Shown here one piece after another: positions 45,928 to 56,720 of a DNA stretch of 64,000 bases; the stretch's first letter is position 1; each line of letters opens with the position of its first letter. This DNA is from Comamonadaceae bacterium (GTDB lineage Bacteria; Pseudomonadota; Gammaproteobacteria; Burkholderiales; Burkholderiaceae_C). The position numbers and the translations under genes were made by a program. The notes under the pieces were generated by a model. It was not told where the DNA came from. It did no database searches and saw only the letters and a list, made by a program, of their open reading frames with translations. The stretch lies in NCBI GenBank assembly GCA_947443645.1, contig CANEXF010000011.1, forward strand, positions 62,001 to 126,000, read 5' to 3'.

Positions 45928-46003
45928 TGGTGACCCTAAGGGGATTCGAACCCCTGTAGCCACCGTGAAAGGGTGGTGTCCTAGGCCTCTAGACGATAGG
46001 GTC
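45928..46003 (-). tRNA. tRNA-Glu (anticodon TTC)
   Basis: Minus-strand GACCCTATCGTCTAGAGGCC start, anticodon loop CTTTCAC with TTC, T-arm AGGGGTTCGAATCCCCT, encoded CCA. 76 nt. It lies about 240 bp downstream of gltX, the cognate synthetase gene. Confidence 0.97.
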
Positions 46004-46093
46004 AAAGCCTTGGAACTTTCCGGACAAGCTTTTCATTCTTGACGAACAAAATGCCTGACAAAAAACTCTACTCAAAAATCTTCTCAACAACAT

Positions 46094-46169
<76 letters not shown>

Positions 46170-46217
46170 GTACCGTCAAGTTAATTGCAGATTTCGCTGC
46201 AACCTGTCGAGCTTCAA

Positions 46218-46247
46218 ATTATAGCGTGAAAACGCAGCACTTTTCAA
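46218..46247 (-). promoter_or_regulatory. Sigma70-type promoter of the tRNA cluster
   Basis: Minus strand TTGAAA (46242-46247), an 18-bp spacer and a perfect TATAAT (46218-46223), about 50 bp upstream of tRNA-Ala. The -35 element overlaps the gltX stop codon. Confidence 0.75.
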
Positions 46248-47635
46248 ATCTTCAAACGCAAAATCACATCTTCTCTTTTCATGAGCTCAAGAATCGCATC
46301 CAGCGAAGGTGTTTGCGGTGTGCCCATGACGAGCACGCGCACGGGCATCGCGAGCTGCGGCATCTTCAGACCGGTATCAGCCAGCACCTGTTTGATGGCC
46401 GCGGCGATGGCCGCTTTGTTCCATTCGCAATGGCTCAGCGCATCGGCGAGCTTGGCCAGCGCGGGACGCACAGCGTCGGTCACATGCGTGCTGATATCTT
46501 GCGCGCTCGCCTGCCCACCGCTAACCAGCAGCTGCAACCAGCCCGCGAGTTCGACCAGGGTGCTGCAGCGGTCCTTGAACAGACCACAGGCGCGCGCCAC
46601 CAGCGGCGCATCCAGAGCCGTGACGCCGCGTGCCAGCAAAAATGGCTGCATCAGACCAGCCAGCGTTTCATCGGCAGTCGCCTTGATGTGTTGCGCATTG
46701 ACCCAGCGCAGCTTCGCCTCGTCGAACTGCGCAGCGCTCTTGCCGAGGTGGTCGAGGTTGAACCACTGCAGGAACTGTTCTCGGCTGAAGATCTCGTCGT
46801 CGCCATGGCTCCAGCCCAGGCGCGCAAGGTAGTTCACCATCGCGTCGGGCAGGTAGCCCTCGGCGGCGTATTGCGTCACTGCCTTGGCGCCGCTTCGCTT
46901 GCTCATCTTCTCGCCCTGCTCATTGAGCACGGTCGGCAAGTGCGCATACACCGGCACCTCTTTGCCCAGCGCCTTGAAGATGTTGATCTGGCGCGGCGTG
47001 TTGTTGACGTGGTCGTCACCCCGGATCACATGCGTGATCGCCATGTCCATGTCGTCAACGACCACGCAGAAGTTGTAGGTTGGCGTGCCATCGGGTCGCG
47101 CAATGACCAGGTCGTCGAGCTCGTCATTGCTGATCTCGATGCGGCCCTTGACCTTGTCGTCCCACACCACCGAACCACCCAGCGGATTTTTAAAGCGCAG
47201 CACGGGTTGAACGCCAACCGGAACTGTCGGCAGCGTCTTGCCGGGCTCTGGCCGCCAGGTACTGTCGTAACGTGGTTTTTCTTTTGCCGCCATCTGCTTT
47301 TCACGCAAGGCGTCGAGCTCTGCCATGCTCATGTAGCAAGGGTAGACGTGACCCGCAGCCTGCAACTCGGCGAGCACCGCCTTGTAGCGATCCATGCGCT
47401 GCATCTGGTAGTACGGGCCCTCGTCATAGTCCAGACCCAGCCAGCGCATGCCTTCAAGGATCACATCAACGGAGGCCTGGTTGGAGCGCCCCAGGTCGGT
47501 ATCTTCAATACGCAAAATGAAGTCGCCGCCGGTAGAGCGCGCAAAAGCCCATGGGTAGAGGGCTGAACGGATATTGCCGAGATGGATAAAACCTGTTGGC
47601 GAAGGCGCGAATCGGGTGCGTGTTTTTTGTGTCAT
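46244..47635 (-). CDS. gltX: Glutamyl-tRNA synthetase
   Basis: Charges tRNA-Glu. The 463-residue class I synthetase has the HIGH-type motif [17 protein letters not shown] near residue 12, [24 protein letters not shown] and the KMSKR motif in [15 protein letters not shown]. Its start overlaps the metZ stop (ATGA). It is the last protein gene of the folC-to-gltX run, just before the tRNA cluster that includes tRNA-Glu. Confidence 0.97.
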   Translation of the reverse strand: MTQKTRTRFAPSPTGFIHLGNIRSALYPWAFARSTGGDFILRIEDTDLGRSNQASVDVILEGMRWLGLDYDEGPYYQMQRMDRYKAVLAELQAAGHVYPCYMSMAELDALREKQMAAKEKPRYDSTWRPEPGKTLPTVPVGVQPVLRFKNPLGGSVVWDDKVKGRIEISNDELDDLVIARPDGTPTYNFCVVVDDMDMAITHVIRGDDHVNNTPRQINIFKALGKEVPVYAHLPTVLNEQGEKMSKRSGAKAVTQYAAEGYLPDAMVNYLARLGWSHGDDEIFSREQFLQWFNLDHLGKSAAQFDEAKLRWVNAQHIKATADETLAGLMQPFLLARGVTALDAPLVARACGLFKDRCSTLVELAGWLQLLVSGGQASAQDISTHVTDAVRPALAKLADALSHCEWNKAAIAAAIKQVLADTGLKMPQLAMPVRVLVMGTPQTPSLDAILELMKREDVILRLKI

Positions 47636-48846
47636 TTCAAACTGTCCAGACCGCGTGCAAGGTCTGCCTTCAAATCATCAATGTATTCAAGCCCGGCCGC
47701 AAAGCGGATCAGGCCCTGACCTATGCCAGCGGCCTGGCGCTGTACCTCGGTCAGCCGGCCATGCGAGGTCGTTCCCGGATGGGTGATGATGGATTTGGTG
47801 TCGCCGAGGTTGGTAGCGATGCTGACCACCTGGGTGCTGTTGATCACATGAAAGGCGTTGGCGCGCGCCGTTTCAGGGTCAGCGCCGCGCACATCAAAGG
47901 ACACCACCGCGCCACCGAGGCCCGATTGCTGGCGCATGGCCAGCTCGTGCTGCGGGTGCGAGGCCAGACCGGGGTAGTACACACGGGTAACGGCCGGATG
48001 CGCTTCGAGCCACTGCGCAATGCCCAGGGCCGTGGCACTTTGGGCCTGCATGCGTATGCGCAGCGTTTCCATGCCCTTGAGCACGACCCAGGCATTAAAC
48101 GGCGCCAGCACCATGCCGGCGGTACGCACGATGGGGCCAAAGACCTTGACGATCAGTTTGGCAGGCCCGCAAATCGCACCGGCCATGACACGGCCCTGAC
48201 CATCGAGGTACTTGGTGCCGGAATGGATGATCAGGTCGGCGCCCATTTCAGCCGGCCGCTGCAAAGCGGGCGAGCAAAAACAGTTGTCGACGGCCAGCAG
48301 AGCGCCGCCCGCATGGGCAATGTCTGCCAGCGCGCGGATGTCGCAGACCTCGGTCAATGGGTTGGTCGGGGTTTCGGCAAACAGCAGCTTGGTATTGGGA
48401 CGCATGGCTGCGGCCCATTGCGAAAGGTCGGTCTGCGAGACGAAAGTGGTCTCAACACCGAACTTGGCGAACTCCTTGCCGAACAGGTTGAGCGTGGAGC
48501 CAAACACCGACTGCGAGCACACCACATGATCGCCTGCCTTGAGCAAACCCATGCCCATCATCAGTATGGCGCCCATGCCACTGGAGGCGGCAATCGCGGC
48601 TTCCGTGCCCTCGAGCGCGGCAAGCCGCTGCTCGAAGCTGGTCACGGTCGGATTCGAGGTACGGGCATAGGTATAACCTGGCTCGATGTCGGCAAAGCGG
48701 CGCGCCGAAGTTTCGGCATCAGGCTGCACAAAGCCGCTGGTCAGATAGAGCGCTTCGGAGTTTTCGCCATACTGGCTGCGCTCGACGCCGACGCGCACGG
48801 CCAGGGTGTCACGGTGCAGGTTTTCGGGTAGTTTTTTTTCTGTCAT
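47632..48846 (-). CDS. metZ: O-succinylhomoserine sulfhydrylase
   Basis: A PLP enzyme of the Cys/Met metabolism family making homocysteine from O-succinylhomoserine and sulfide. In 404 residues it shows [53 protein letters not shown], and the PLP-Lys region [14 protein letters not shown]. The MetZ type is inferred from sequence and from the purF-metZ order common in betaproteobacteria. It is 3 bp after purF and overlaps gltX. Confidence 0.92.
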   Translation of the reverse strand: MTEKKLPENLHRDTLAVRVGVERSQYGENSEALYLTSGFVQPDAETSARRFADIEPGYTYARTSNPTVTSFEQRLAALEGTEAAIAASSGMGAILMMGMGLLKAGDHVVCSQSVFGSTLNLFGKEFAKFGVETTFVSQTDLSQWAAAMRPNTKLLFAETPTNPLTEVCDIRALADIAHAGGALLAVDNCFCSPALQRPAEMGADLIIHSGTKYLDGQGRVMAGAICGPAKLIVKVFGPIVRTAGMVLAPFNAWVVLKGMETLRIRMQAQSATALGIAQWLEAHPAVTRVYYPGLASHPQHELAMRQQSGLGGAVVSFDVRGADPETARANAFHVINSTQVVSIATNLGDTKSIITHPGTTSHGRLTEVQRQAAGIGQGLIRFAAGLEYIDDLKADLARGLDSLK

Positions 48847-48849
48847 TTC

Positions 48850-50367
48850 TCAAGCCTCCTGCGGATTGGGCAGCGCCAGGCGGGACACATCGACCTCGCC
48901 CTCTTCGCTGCTGTCGACCCGTTGCGCATTCATTTTTGCGATGGTTTCCGGCGTGATGTCGCCGGTGACGTAAACGCCATCAAAGCAGGACGCATCAAAG
49001 CCGTCAAGCTTGGGGTTGAGCGAGGCGATAGCGCGTTTCATGCCGTCCACATCCTGGTAGATCAGCGCGTCACAGCCTATGACCTGGCGAATCTCTTCCA
49101 CCGTGCGGTTGTGTGCCACCAGCTCATCGGGCGTTGGCATGTCTATGCCGTAGACATTCGGGTAACGCACAGGCGGCGCGGCGCTGGCCAGATAGACCTT
49201 GCGCGCGCCGGCGTCACGCGCCATCTGCACGATCTCCCGGCTGGTGGTGCCGCGCACGATGGAGTCATCGACCAGCAGCACGTTGCGGCCCTTGAACTCG
49301 CTGGCAATCACATTGAGTTTCTGGCGCACCGATTTCTTGCGCACGCCCTGCCCCGGCATGATGAAAGTGCGGCCCACATAACGGTTTTTGACAAAACCTT
49401 CGCGGTAGGGAATGCCCAGCAAATGCGCCAGCTGCGTGGCGCTGGGGCGGCTCGACTCAGGAATCGGGATGATCACATCAATGTCGCTGGGCGGCACGGT
49501 GGAGACCACGCGCTTGGCCAGCGACTCGCCAAGATTGAGCCTGGCCTGGTAGACCGAAATACCATCGAGCACGGAGTCAGGACGCGCCAGGTAGACAAAC
49601 TCAAAAATACAGGGCTTGAGCTTGGCCGACTCGGCGCATTGCTCGGCATACACCTTGCCATCGATGTCGACAAACACCGCTTCGCCCGGCGCGATATCGC
49701 GCTCGAACTGGTGCGACGTGCCTTCCAGCGCGACCGATTCGCTGGCCACCATCACGGTGGCGCCGTCGTCATTTTGGCCGTGGCCAATGCACAGCGGCCG
49801 GATGCCGTAAGGATCGCGAAACGCCAGCAAACCGTGGCCGGCGATCAGCGCCACCACCGCATACGAGCCCTTGATGCGCTTGTGCACGCCGCGCACAGCA
49901 GCAAACACATCGGCAGGCGTGAGCGGCAGGCCGCGCGTGGTTTTTTCAAGCTCGTGCGCCAGCACATTGAGCAGCACTTCAGAGTCGCTGTCGGTGTTGA
50001 TGTGGCGGTGGTCGGTGTTGAACAGCTCGGCCTTGAGTTCGGCCGCGTTGGTCAGGTTGCCGTTGTGCGACAGCACCAGACCGAAGGGCGCATTGACGTA
50101 AAAAGGTTGCGCCTCGTCTTCGCTGAAGGCGTTGCCCGCCGTCGGATAACGCACCTGGCCGAGCCCGACATTGCCCGGCAACGCACGCATGTTACGGGTA
50201 CGAAAAACATCGCGCACCATGCCCTTGGCCTTGTGCATGAAGAACTTGCGCCCTTGCTGCGTGACGATGCCTGCGGCGTCCTGGCCACGGTGCTGCAACA
50301 GCAGCAGTCCGTCATAAATCAGCTGATTGACCGGGGCTTTGCTGACAACGCCGACTATTCCACACAT
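48850..50367 (-). CDS. purF: Amidophosphoribosyltransferase
   Basis: First committed step of purine synthesis: PRPP plus glutamine gives phosphoribosylamine. The 505-residue protein starts MCGIVGVV, so Cys2 is the glutaminase nucleophile, followed by LLLQHRGQDAAGI. The PRPP-binding motif is VLLVDDSIVRGTTSREIV and the FL-type NRYVGRTFIMPGQGVRKKSV is present. It lies downstream of cvpA, the classic cvpA-purF pair. Confidence 0.97.
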   Translation of the reverse strand: MCGIVGVVSKAPVNQLIYDGLLLLQHRGQDAAGIVTQQGRKFFMHKAKGMVRDVFRTRNMRALPGNVGLGQVRYPTAGNAFSEDEAQPFYVNAPFGLVLSHNGNLTNAAELKAELFNTDHRHINTDSDSEVLLNVLAHELEKTTRGLPLTPADVFAAVRGVHKRIKGSYAVVALIAGHGLLAFRDPYGIRPLCIGHGQNDDGATVMVASESVALEGTSHQFERDIAPGEAVFVDIDGKVYAEQCAESAKLKPCIFEFVYLARPDSVLDGISVYQARLNLGESLAKRVVSTVPPSDIDVIIPIPESSRPSATQLAHLLGIPYREGFVKNRYVGRTFIMPGQGVRKKSVRQKLNVIASEFKGRNVLLVDDSIVRGTTSREIVQMARDAGARKVYLASAAPPVRYPNVYGIDMPTPDELVAHNRTVEEIRQVIGCDALIYQDVDGMKRAIASLNPKLDGFDASCFDGVYVTGDITPETIAKMNAQRVDSSEEGEVDVSRLALPNPQEA

Positions 50368-50440
50368 AGAGTTCCATTCATAAATTTTTCATCCACGCTA
50401 CCGTCACAAGACATGCCGGCAGCGTTCGGCCTGAGCGGCC

Positions 50441-50923
50441 CTATAAATACTTTGCAAACTGCTCGGGCAGCATGGGTTTCAGACCCTGGAGCGTGGCTGT
50501 CAGCGCCTGTGCGCCCACCGACTCCTGCCACCAGACGCTGCTCTTGAGCGTCGTCATGTCCATCACCACGGCGGCGGCAAGCAGCAATATCAGGCCACGC
50601 AACAGGCCAAAAGCCGCACCCATGGCGCGGTCCGCAGGCCGCAGGCCAATCACCTCAACCAGCTTTTTCAACAACGAGGCCAGCAGGCCCGCCGCAAAAA
50701 CGGCAGCAATAAACACCAGCACAAAGGCCGCCGCATAACGCAACGGGTCAGACGCCGACTGCAGCGGCAGCAGCGTCGCGACCTGCGGCGCAAACCACTG
50801 CGCGAGATAAAACGACAGCGCCCAGCCCAACACCGACAAAATTTCGTAGACCAGTCCGCGCCAGGCCCCCAGAAGCATGGAAAAAGCCAGCACCCCCAGA
50901 AAAATCCAGTCTGCGGTCGTCAC
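50441..50923 (-). CDS. cvpA: CvpA family inner-membrane protein
   Basis: A 160-residue protein with four hydrophobic segments. It starts VTTADWIFLGVLAFSMLLGA (GTG start) and shows RGLVYEILSVLGWALSFYLA, FVLVFIAAVFAAGLLASLLK and RGLILLLAAAVVMDMTTLK. CvpA homologues are needed for colicin V secretion in E. coli and for envelope robustness elsewhere. Lies between the SPOR gene and purF. Confidence 0.93.
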   Translation of the reverse strand: MTTADWIFLGVLAFSMLLGAWRGLVYEILSVLGWALSFYLAQWFAPQVATLLPLQSASDPLRYAAAFVLVFIAAVFAAGLLASLLKKLVEVIGLRPADRAMGAAFGLLRGLILLLAAAVVMDMTTLKSSVWWQESVGAQALTATLQGLKPMLPEQFAKYL

Positions 50924-50936
50924 AGGATCAGCTCAA

Positions 50937-51797
50937 TTACAAGGTCAGGATGGCAGCGGGCAAATCAAGGCTCTTGATCTTGCTGGCGGCTTTTTCGGCC
51001 TCGGCGCGGCTGGCGAACGGACCGACGCGCACCCGTATGCGCTTGCCGCCCGAGGTTTCTGCGACCTGGGTATAGGTTTTGAGCCCGGCTTTTTCAAGCT
51101 TGAGTCTGGCATCGCGGGCCTTGGCTACGTCAGCAAATGCGCCCACTTGCACCACCAGACGCGCATCGTTGCTCGCAGCGGCCACACTGGCAGCTGCCGG
51201 TTTGTCGCTCTGGCCATTGAGCAAAGCCTTGGCGCGCGCACTGTCAGCGGCTGCGGACTTCGCGTCCGGCTTGGCGTCGGCCTTGGCTTCTGGCTTGGGC
51301 TGCGGCTTTGCCTCGGCTTTTGTTTCAGCCTTTACTTCAGCTTTCGCCTCTGCCTTTGCTTCTGTTTTGATAGCTGCTGGCGCTGGCACAGCGGGCGCTG
51401 CAGCCTTTTTATCTGTGACAATTTCTTCCTTGGCCGCAAGGCTGGCAGCCGCTGCGACCTTGTCTGGTGCAGTCGCTGGTGCTGCTGGCGCCGCAGCAGA
51501 AGCCGGGCTGGCAGGCTGGGCAGCGGCCAGTGGCGCAGCCTCGCTCTTGGCCGGCATCACCAGTGGCTTGACCGTGTTCTTGCCCGGAATTTCAATTGGA
51601 ATGTCCACTGCAATCGGCCGCGGCTGGGTGTCGAACAGCAGCGGGAAACCAACCACGCCTATCAGCACCAGGACCGCTGCGCCTATCAGCCTGTGTTTGG
51701 CGCGCTTGCGTATGACTTCCATGCTTTCAGGCTGACTGGCCGATGCGGCATTGGACGCGGACGATGAGCCGTTCCGGCGGAAGTTGAAAAACGGCAT
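50937..51797 (-). CDS. SPOR-domain protein (DedD-like)
   Basis: A 286-residue bitopic cell-division-associated protein. A single N-proximal membrane segment (HRLIGAAVLVLIGVVGFPLL, residues ~34-53) precedes a long Ala/Lys/Pro-rich linker with KAEAKAEVKAETKAEAKP-type repeats. A C-terminal SPOR domain follows (LVVQVGAFADVAKARDARLK; RIRVRVGPFASRAEAEKAAS). SPOR domains bind denuded septal peptidoglycan. It lies in the folC-dedD-cvpA-purF order. The region near 51362 resembles family 2 repeat sequence. Confidence 0.92.
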   Translation of the reverse strand: MPFFNFRRNGSSSASNAASASQPESMEVIRKRAKHRLIGAAVLVLIGVVGFPLLFDTQPRPIAVDIPIEIPGKNTVKPLVMPAKSEAAPLAAAQPASPASAAAPAAPATAPDKVAAAASLAAKEEIVTDKKAAAPAVPAPAAIKTEAKAEAKAEVKAETKAEAKPQPKPEAKADAKPDAKSAAADSARAKALLNGQSDKPAAASVAAASNDARLVVQVGAFADVAKARDARLKLEKAGLKTYTQVAETSGGKRIRVRVGPFASRAEAEKAASKIKSLDLPAAILTL

Positions 51798-51875
51798 GGT
51801 GATGGCTGGGGTCCGTTGACTTTAAGGTTGGCAGGCGCTGTGCTGGCTTGGCGCTGGGCAGCGCCAGATTCGGCC

Positions 51876-53363
51876 TCAGGTCGCAAGATGCTTGGCGAAA
51901 AGACGCGGCACGCCGCCCTTCAAAATGCCGCCCACCGTGTAGAAGGAGCCGAACACGACAATTCTATCAGCGGGGTCCGCGGCGGCTATGGCCGCCTGCA
52001 AGGCCTGCTCCGGGCTGGCGTGCGCGCTGGCCGTCACATCGGAGCGGCTATTGACGGCCTGCCATTTGGCCTGCAAAGCCTGGCCAGTGGCAGCGCGCTC
52101 GGTCGGCAAATCGGTGAAATACCACTTGTCGACCAGCGGCGCGACGCGCGCCAGCATGGGCGCAACATCCTTGTCGGCCATGGCGCCAAACACCGCGTGG
52201 GTGCAGGCATAAAAGCCCATGGCATCGAGGTTTTCGGTCAGCGCCGCCACCGAATGCGGGTTGTGCGCGACATCCAGCACCAAGGTGGGCTGGCCAGGAA
52301 TGATCTGGAATCGCCCTGGCAACTCGACCATGGACAAGCCATTGCGCACCGCTTGCGCTGTCACCGGCAGCTTGTCGCGCAGCGCCGTCAAGGCCGCCAG
52401 CACACCCGAGGCGTTGACCAGCTGGTTGGCGCCGCGCAGCGCCGGATAGGCCAGACCCGCATAGCGACGGTGTGTTTTTGCCCCCACGCTTGTCGCTTCG
52501 CGTACTTCGCTGCCCCCCGAGGGGGCTGAACTTGCTCGGGGCGGCCCTTCACGGCGTTCGATGTCCCCCACGCTTGTCGCTTCACGTACTTCGCTGCCCC
52601 CCAAGGGGGCTGTGCGGCCTTGGGGCGGCCCGGCGTCCGCACGTCCGACCCAAGCCCACTGCTGCTTGTCGCCCGAGAAGTTGAAATCCTGGCCAAAACG
52701 CCACAAGTCAGCGCCCACTTGCGCAGCATGGTCAAGCACGCTTTGCGGTGGCACCGGGTCGCTCACCACCACCGGCTTGCCAGCGCGCATGATGCCGGCC
52801 TTTTCAAAACCTATGCTTTCGCGGTCATGGCCAAGGAACTCCATGTGGTCCAGGTCAATGCTGGTGATCACGGCGCAATCGGCGTCCAGGATGTTGACCG
52901 CGTCCAGGCGTCCGCCCAGACCGACCTCCAGAATCACCACATCGAGCTTGGCGTCCGCCAGCAGCTGCAGTATGGCCAGCGTCGTGAATTCAAAATAAGT
53001 CAGTGAAATTTCAGTGTCGTTTTCGACTCTGGCGGCCTCCACACGTGCGAAGCATGCTACCAAATCAGAAGCACTGACAATATCGCCACGAACCCGGCAG
53101 CGCTCCTCGAAATCCACCAGATGCGGCGAGGTGTAGACGCCAGTGCGGTAACCTGCCTCCAGCAAGATCGCCTCCAGCATCGCGCAGGTCGAGCCTTTGC
53201 CATTGGTGCCGGCCACGGTGATGATGGGGCAATCAAAGACCAGACCCATGCGCTGGGCCACGGCTTTGACGCGATCCAGACCCATGTCTATGCTTTTGGG
53301 GTGCAGCCGCTCGCAATGCGCGAGCCAGTCGGCCAGGCTCTCAGGTGTTTGCAGGTTTTTCAT
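51876..53363 (-). CDS. folC: Bifunctional folylpolyglutamate/dihydrofolate synthase
   Basis: Joins dihydropteroate to Glu and adds further Glu residues to folates. The 495-residue Mur-ligase family protein has TVAGTNGKGSTCAMLEAILL, YTSPHLVDFEERCRV, EVGLGGRLDAVNILDAD, SIDLDHMEFLG and DVAHNPHSVAAL. It is 50-60 residues longer than usual; residues ~241-295 are two tandem family 1 repeat copies ([40 protein letters not shown]) lying before the linker to the C-terminal domain. ATG 53363 gives the family N-terminus MKNLQTPESLADWL. Confidence 0.94.
   Translation of the reverse strand: MKNLQTPESLADWLAHCERLHPKSIDMGLDRVKAVAQRMGLVFDCPIITVAGTNGKGSTCAMLEAILLEAGYRTGVYTSPHLVDFEERCRVRGDIVSASDLVACFARVEAARVENDTEISLTYFEFTTLAILQLLADAKLDVVILEVGLGGRLDAVNILDADCAVITSIDLDHMEFLGHDRESIGFEKAGIMRAGKPVVVSDPVPPQSVLDHAAQVGADLWRFGQDFNFSGDKQQWAWVGRADAGPPQGRTAPLGGSEVREATSVGDIERREGPPRASSAPSGGSEVREATSVGAKTHRRYAGLAYPALRGANQLVNASGVLAALTALRDKLPVTAQAVRNGLSMVELPGRFQIIPGQPTLVLDVAHNPHSVAALTENLDAMGFYACTHAVFGAMADKDVAPMLARVAPLVDKWYFTDLPTERAATGQALQAKWQAVNSRSDVTASAHASPEQALQAAIAAADPADRIVVFGSFYTVGGILKGGVPRLFAKHLAT
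52480..52641 (+). repeat. Two tandem family 1 repeats inside folC
   Basis: Copies at about 52480-52560 and 52563-52641, both in the same orientation as the waaC and phosphomannomutase copies. Each has CCCCCACGCTTGTCGCTTC, CTTCGCTGCCCCCC and GGGGCGGCCC. Both are translated in frame without a stop. Confidence 0.93.
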
Positions 53364-53430
53364 AACAGCGCCATTGTCGCCGCAGCCGGCGCGCATCGCG
53401 CTGCCAAGGGGCTCTGAAGTGAAGCCAAAA

Positions 53431-53476
53431 CGCTATTAAATATGTAGCTGCTTGCGCCCGCCAGATGGGCGCTAAA
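53431..53476 (+). repeat. Repeat family 2 copy between folC and the ArsC-like gene
   Basis: CGCTATTAAATATGTAGCTG, CTTGCGCCCGCCAGATGGGC and GCTA. The right half forms a GCGCCC/GGGCGC hairpin. This is the most complete copy in the window. Confidence 0.8.
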
Positions 53477-53516
53477 CATCTTTTTCAGCCTCTATTTCGT
53501 GGCAAAATCGTTATCC

Positions 53517-53882
53517 ATGATCACGCTCTACGGCATTCCCAACTGCGACACCGTCAAAAAGGCCAGAGCCTGGCTCACCAGCCAGGACCTGGCGCACGAG
53601 TTTTACGACTTCAAAAAGCGTGGCGTGCCCGCCGACCGGCTGGCGCTGTGGGTTCAGTCCGTGGGATGGGAAAAGCTGCTCAACCGCCAGGGCACGACCT
53701 GGCGCAAGCTGGACGCGCCAAGCCAGGCCGGTGCCAGCGATGCCAGCGGCGCGCAAGCGCTGATGCTGGCCAGCCCCAGCGTCATCAAGCGGCCGGTGGT
53801 GGAATGGGCCGCTAACGGTGAGGTCAGCGTGGGTTTTGACGCGCAGCGCTGGTCTGAGTTGGCCGGGAAAATACCCAAATAG
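53517..53882 (+). CDS. ArsC/Spx-family thioredoxin-fold protein (YffB-like)
   Basis: A 121-residue ArsC-family protein: MITLYGIPNCDTVKKARAWL places the conserved Cys near residue 10, then YDFKKRGVPADRL, WRKLDAP and SVIKRPVVEW with the conserved KRP. The size and motif fit the YffB/Spx-like group rather than a proven arsenate reductase; no ars genes are nearby. ATG 53517 replaces a slightly longer frame start at 53499. Divergent from folC. Confidence 0.85.
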   Translation: MITLYGIPNCDTVKKARAWLTSQDLAHEFYDFKKRGVPADRLALWVQSVGWEKLLNRQGTTWRKLDAPSQAGASDASGAQALMLASPSVIKRPVVEWAANGEVSVGFDAQRWSELAGKIPK

Positions 53883-54014
53883 CCCACAAACAAGCAGGAT
53901 TTTTTGGACTTGCGCGAAGGTCCAACGCAAACTTTACCTACTTTACGCAGCCCGGCCGGAACACGCGCTGGCAAAATCAGTCATAGTTCTGACATTCCCA
54001 GCAAAGCTTGAATC

Positions 54015-54722
54015 ATGAAAAAACTACTCGTCCTCTCCGCGGCAGCCGCCTTGCTGCCCCTGACCGCTTCGGCCGTCGACATCATGGCCCGCGTGATCTC
54101 CAGCACACCGGTGGTGCAACAAGTCGCGATCCCGCGCCAGGTTTGCAGCAACCAGGCCGTGATCGGCGAGGCACCAAAATCCGGCGCTGGTGCCCTCATG
54201 GGTGCAGTCGCAGGCGGTGCGGTGGGCAACGCGGTGGGCAACGGTGGCGGACGCGCACTGGCAACCATGATTGGTCTGGTCGGCGGCGCCATGGTCGGTG
54301 ACCGCGTCGAGGGCAGCACCAGCCAGGTGCAAAACGTGCAGCAGTGCAGCACCCAGACTTTTTACGAAAACCGCACCAGCTACTTCAATGTGGTCTATGA
54401 ATACCAGGGCACGCAGTACAACGTGCAGATGGCCAATGACCCCGGCCAGTATGTGCGTCTGCAGATCACGCCGGTCGGCGCCATCAATTCCGCGCCCCAA
54501 GTGACGCAGTCGGTGCAGCCGAACTATATCCAGCAGCCGACATACATCCAGCAGCCAGCAGTGGTGGCCGCCCCGGTGATTTACCAGGCAGCGCCGGTTT
54601 ACTATCCGCAGCCTTACTACCCACGTCCTTATTACTCGCCCTACTATCCGCCGGTTGGCGTGTCGCTGAATTTTGGCTACAGCAGCGGCTTTGGCGGCGG
54701 TCGCGGCCACCACTGGCGCTGA
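54015..54722 (+). CDS. Exported glycine-zipper (2TM) domain protein
   Basis: A 235-residue exported protein. The signal peptide is MKKLLVLSAAAALLPLTASA|VD with no lipobox Cys. Then comes a Gly-zipper region (GALMGAVAGGAVGNAVGNGG, IGLVGGAMVGDRVEG), as in the 17-kDa surface antigen family. A Cys-containing SNQAV...QQCSTQT part and a C-terminal Pro/Tyr/Gln-rich tail (YYPQPYYPRPYYSPYYPP) follow. An envelope-associated role is likely; no function is known. A strong terminator follows. Confidence 0.8.
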   Translation: MKKLLVLSAAAALLPLTASAVDIMARVISSTPVVQQVAIPRQVCSNQAVIGEAPKSGAGALMGAVAGGAVGNAVGNGGGRALATMIGLVGGAMVGDRVEGSTSQVQNVQQCSTQTFYENRTSYFNVVYEYQGTQYNVQMANDPGQYVRLQITPVGAINSAPQVTQSVQPNYIQQPTYIQQPAVVAAPVIYQAAPVYYPQPYYPRPYYSPYYPPVGVSLNFGYSSGFGGGRGHHWR

Positions 54723-54734
54723 GTTTGCAAAGAC

Positions 54735-54765
54735 AAAAAAGGGTGCATTCGTGCACCCTTTTTTT
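54735..54765 (+). terminator. Rho-independent terminator after the glycine-zipper protein gene
   Basis: GGGTGCA (54741-54747), tetraloop TTCG, TGCACCC (54752-54758) and seven T's (54759-54765), with A's at the 5' side. The stem is perfect. Confidence 0.95.
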
Positions 54766-54878
54766 GGTCTGTACGCGGCGCGGCGGCGCGGCGCTGCCGG
54801 TACCCTAAAATCACGGCTTTGCGGTTTGCAACATCAAAGCAGGCCGACGCACCTTTCTCAGCTCACATTCAATCCTCC

Positions 54879-55205
54879 ATGACTACCGAAAAAATTGACA
54901 ACGTCAGTGTCACCACGCAAGCCAGTGTCTACTTTGATGGCAAGTGCATCAGCCACGGCATCACCCTGGCGGACGGCACAAAAAAATCAGTTGGCGTGAT
55001 CCTGCCCGCCACCCTGAGCTTCAACACTGGCGCACCCGAAATCATGGAATGCGTGGGCGGCGCCTGCGAATACAAACTCGCTGGCAGCGAGCAGTGGGTC
55101 AAATCCTCGGCTGGCGAGAAATTCAGCGTTCCGGGCAACGCGAAGTTCGACATCCGCGTGGCTGAAGGTTTTGCGGCCTACCACTACATCTGCCATTTCG
55201 GTTGA
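54879..55205 (+). CDS. ppnP: Pyrimidine/purine nucleoside phosphorylase
   Basis: A 108-residue cupin-fold nucleoside phosphorylase (DUF1255, YaiE family): FDGKCISHGITLADGTKKSV, GVILPATLSFNTGAPEIMEC, and FSVPGNAKFDIRVAEGFAAY-HYICHFG at the C-terminus. I chose ATG 54879; upstream frame sequence is non-conserved. It precedes argG by 80 bp with a repeat between. Confidence 0.92.
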   Translation: MTTEKIDNVSVTTQASVYFDGKCISHGITLADGTKKSVGVILPATLSFNTGAPEIMECVGGACEYKLAGSEQWVKSSAGEKFSVPGNAKFDIRVAEGFAAYHYICHFG

Positions 55206-55230
55206 TCAGCGCTTAATCCGAAAGCCAAAA

Positions 55231-56617
<1,387 letters not shown>

Positions 56618-56635
56618 GCAGGTTCAACCCCAAAG

Positions 56636-56671
56636 AAAAAGCCCGTCAAGTGAAAGCTTGGCGGGCTTTTT
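56636..56671 (+). terminator. Rho-independent terminator after argG
   Basis: AAAAAGCCCGTCAAG (56636-56650) pairs with CTTGGCGGGCTTTTT (56657-56671), one G-T wobble, 6-nt loop, T-tract at the end. It may also end the minus-strand helicase operon weakly. Confidence 0.93.
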
Positions 56672-56720
56672 AAATTTTCAAAAAGACAAATTGAACAGTC
56701 AGCTTTACCGTCCATCCGAC

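Noticed and set aside
48922..50547. 541-codon open frame opposite purF
   Set aside because: Antisense to purF, no recognisable domain, composition typical of a shadow frame.
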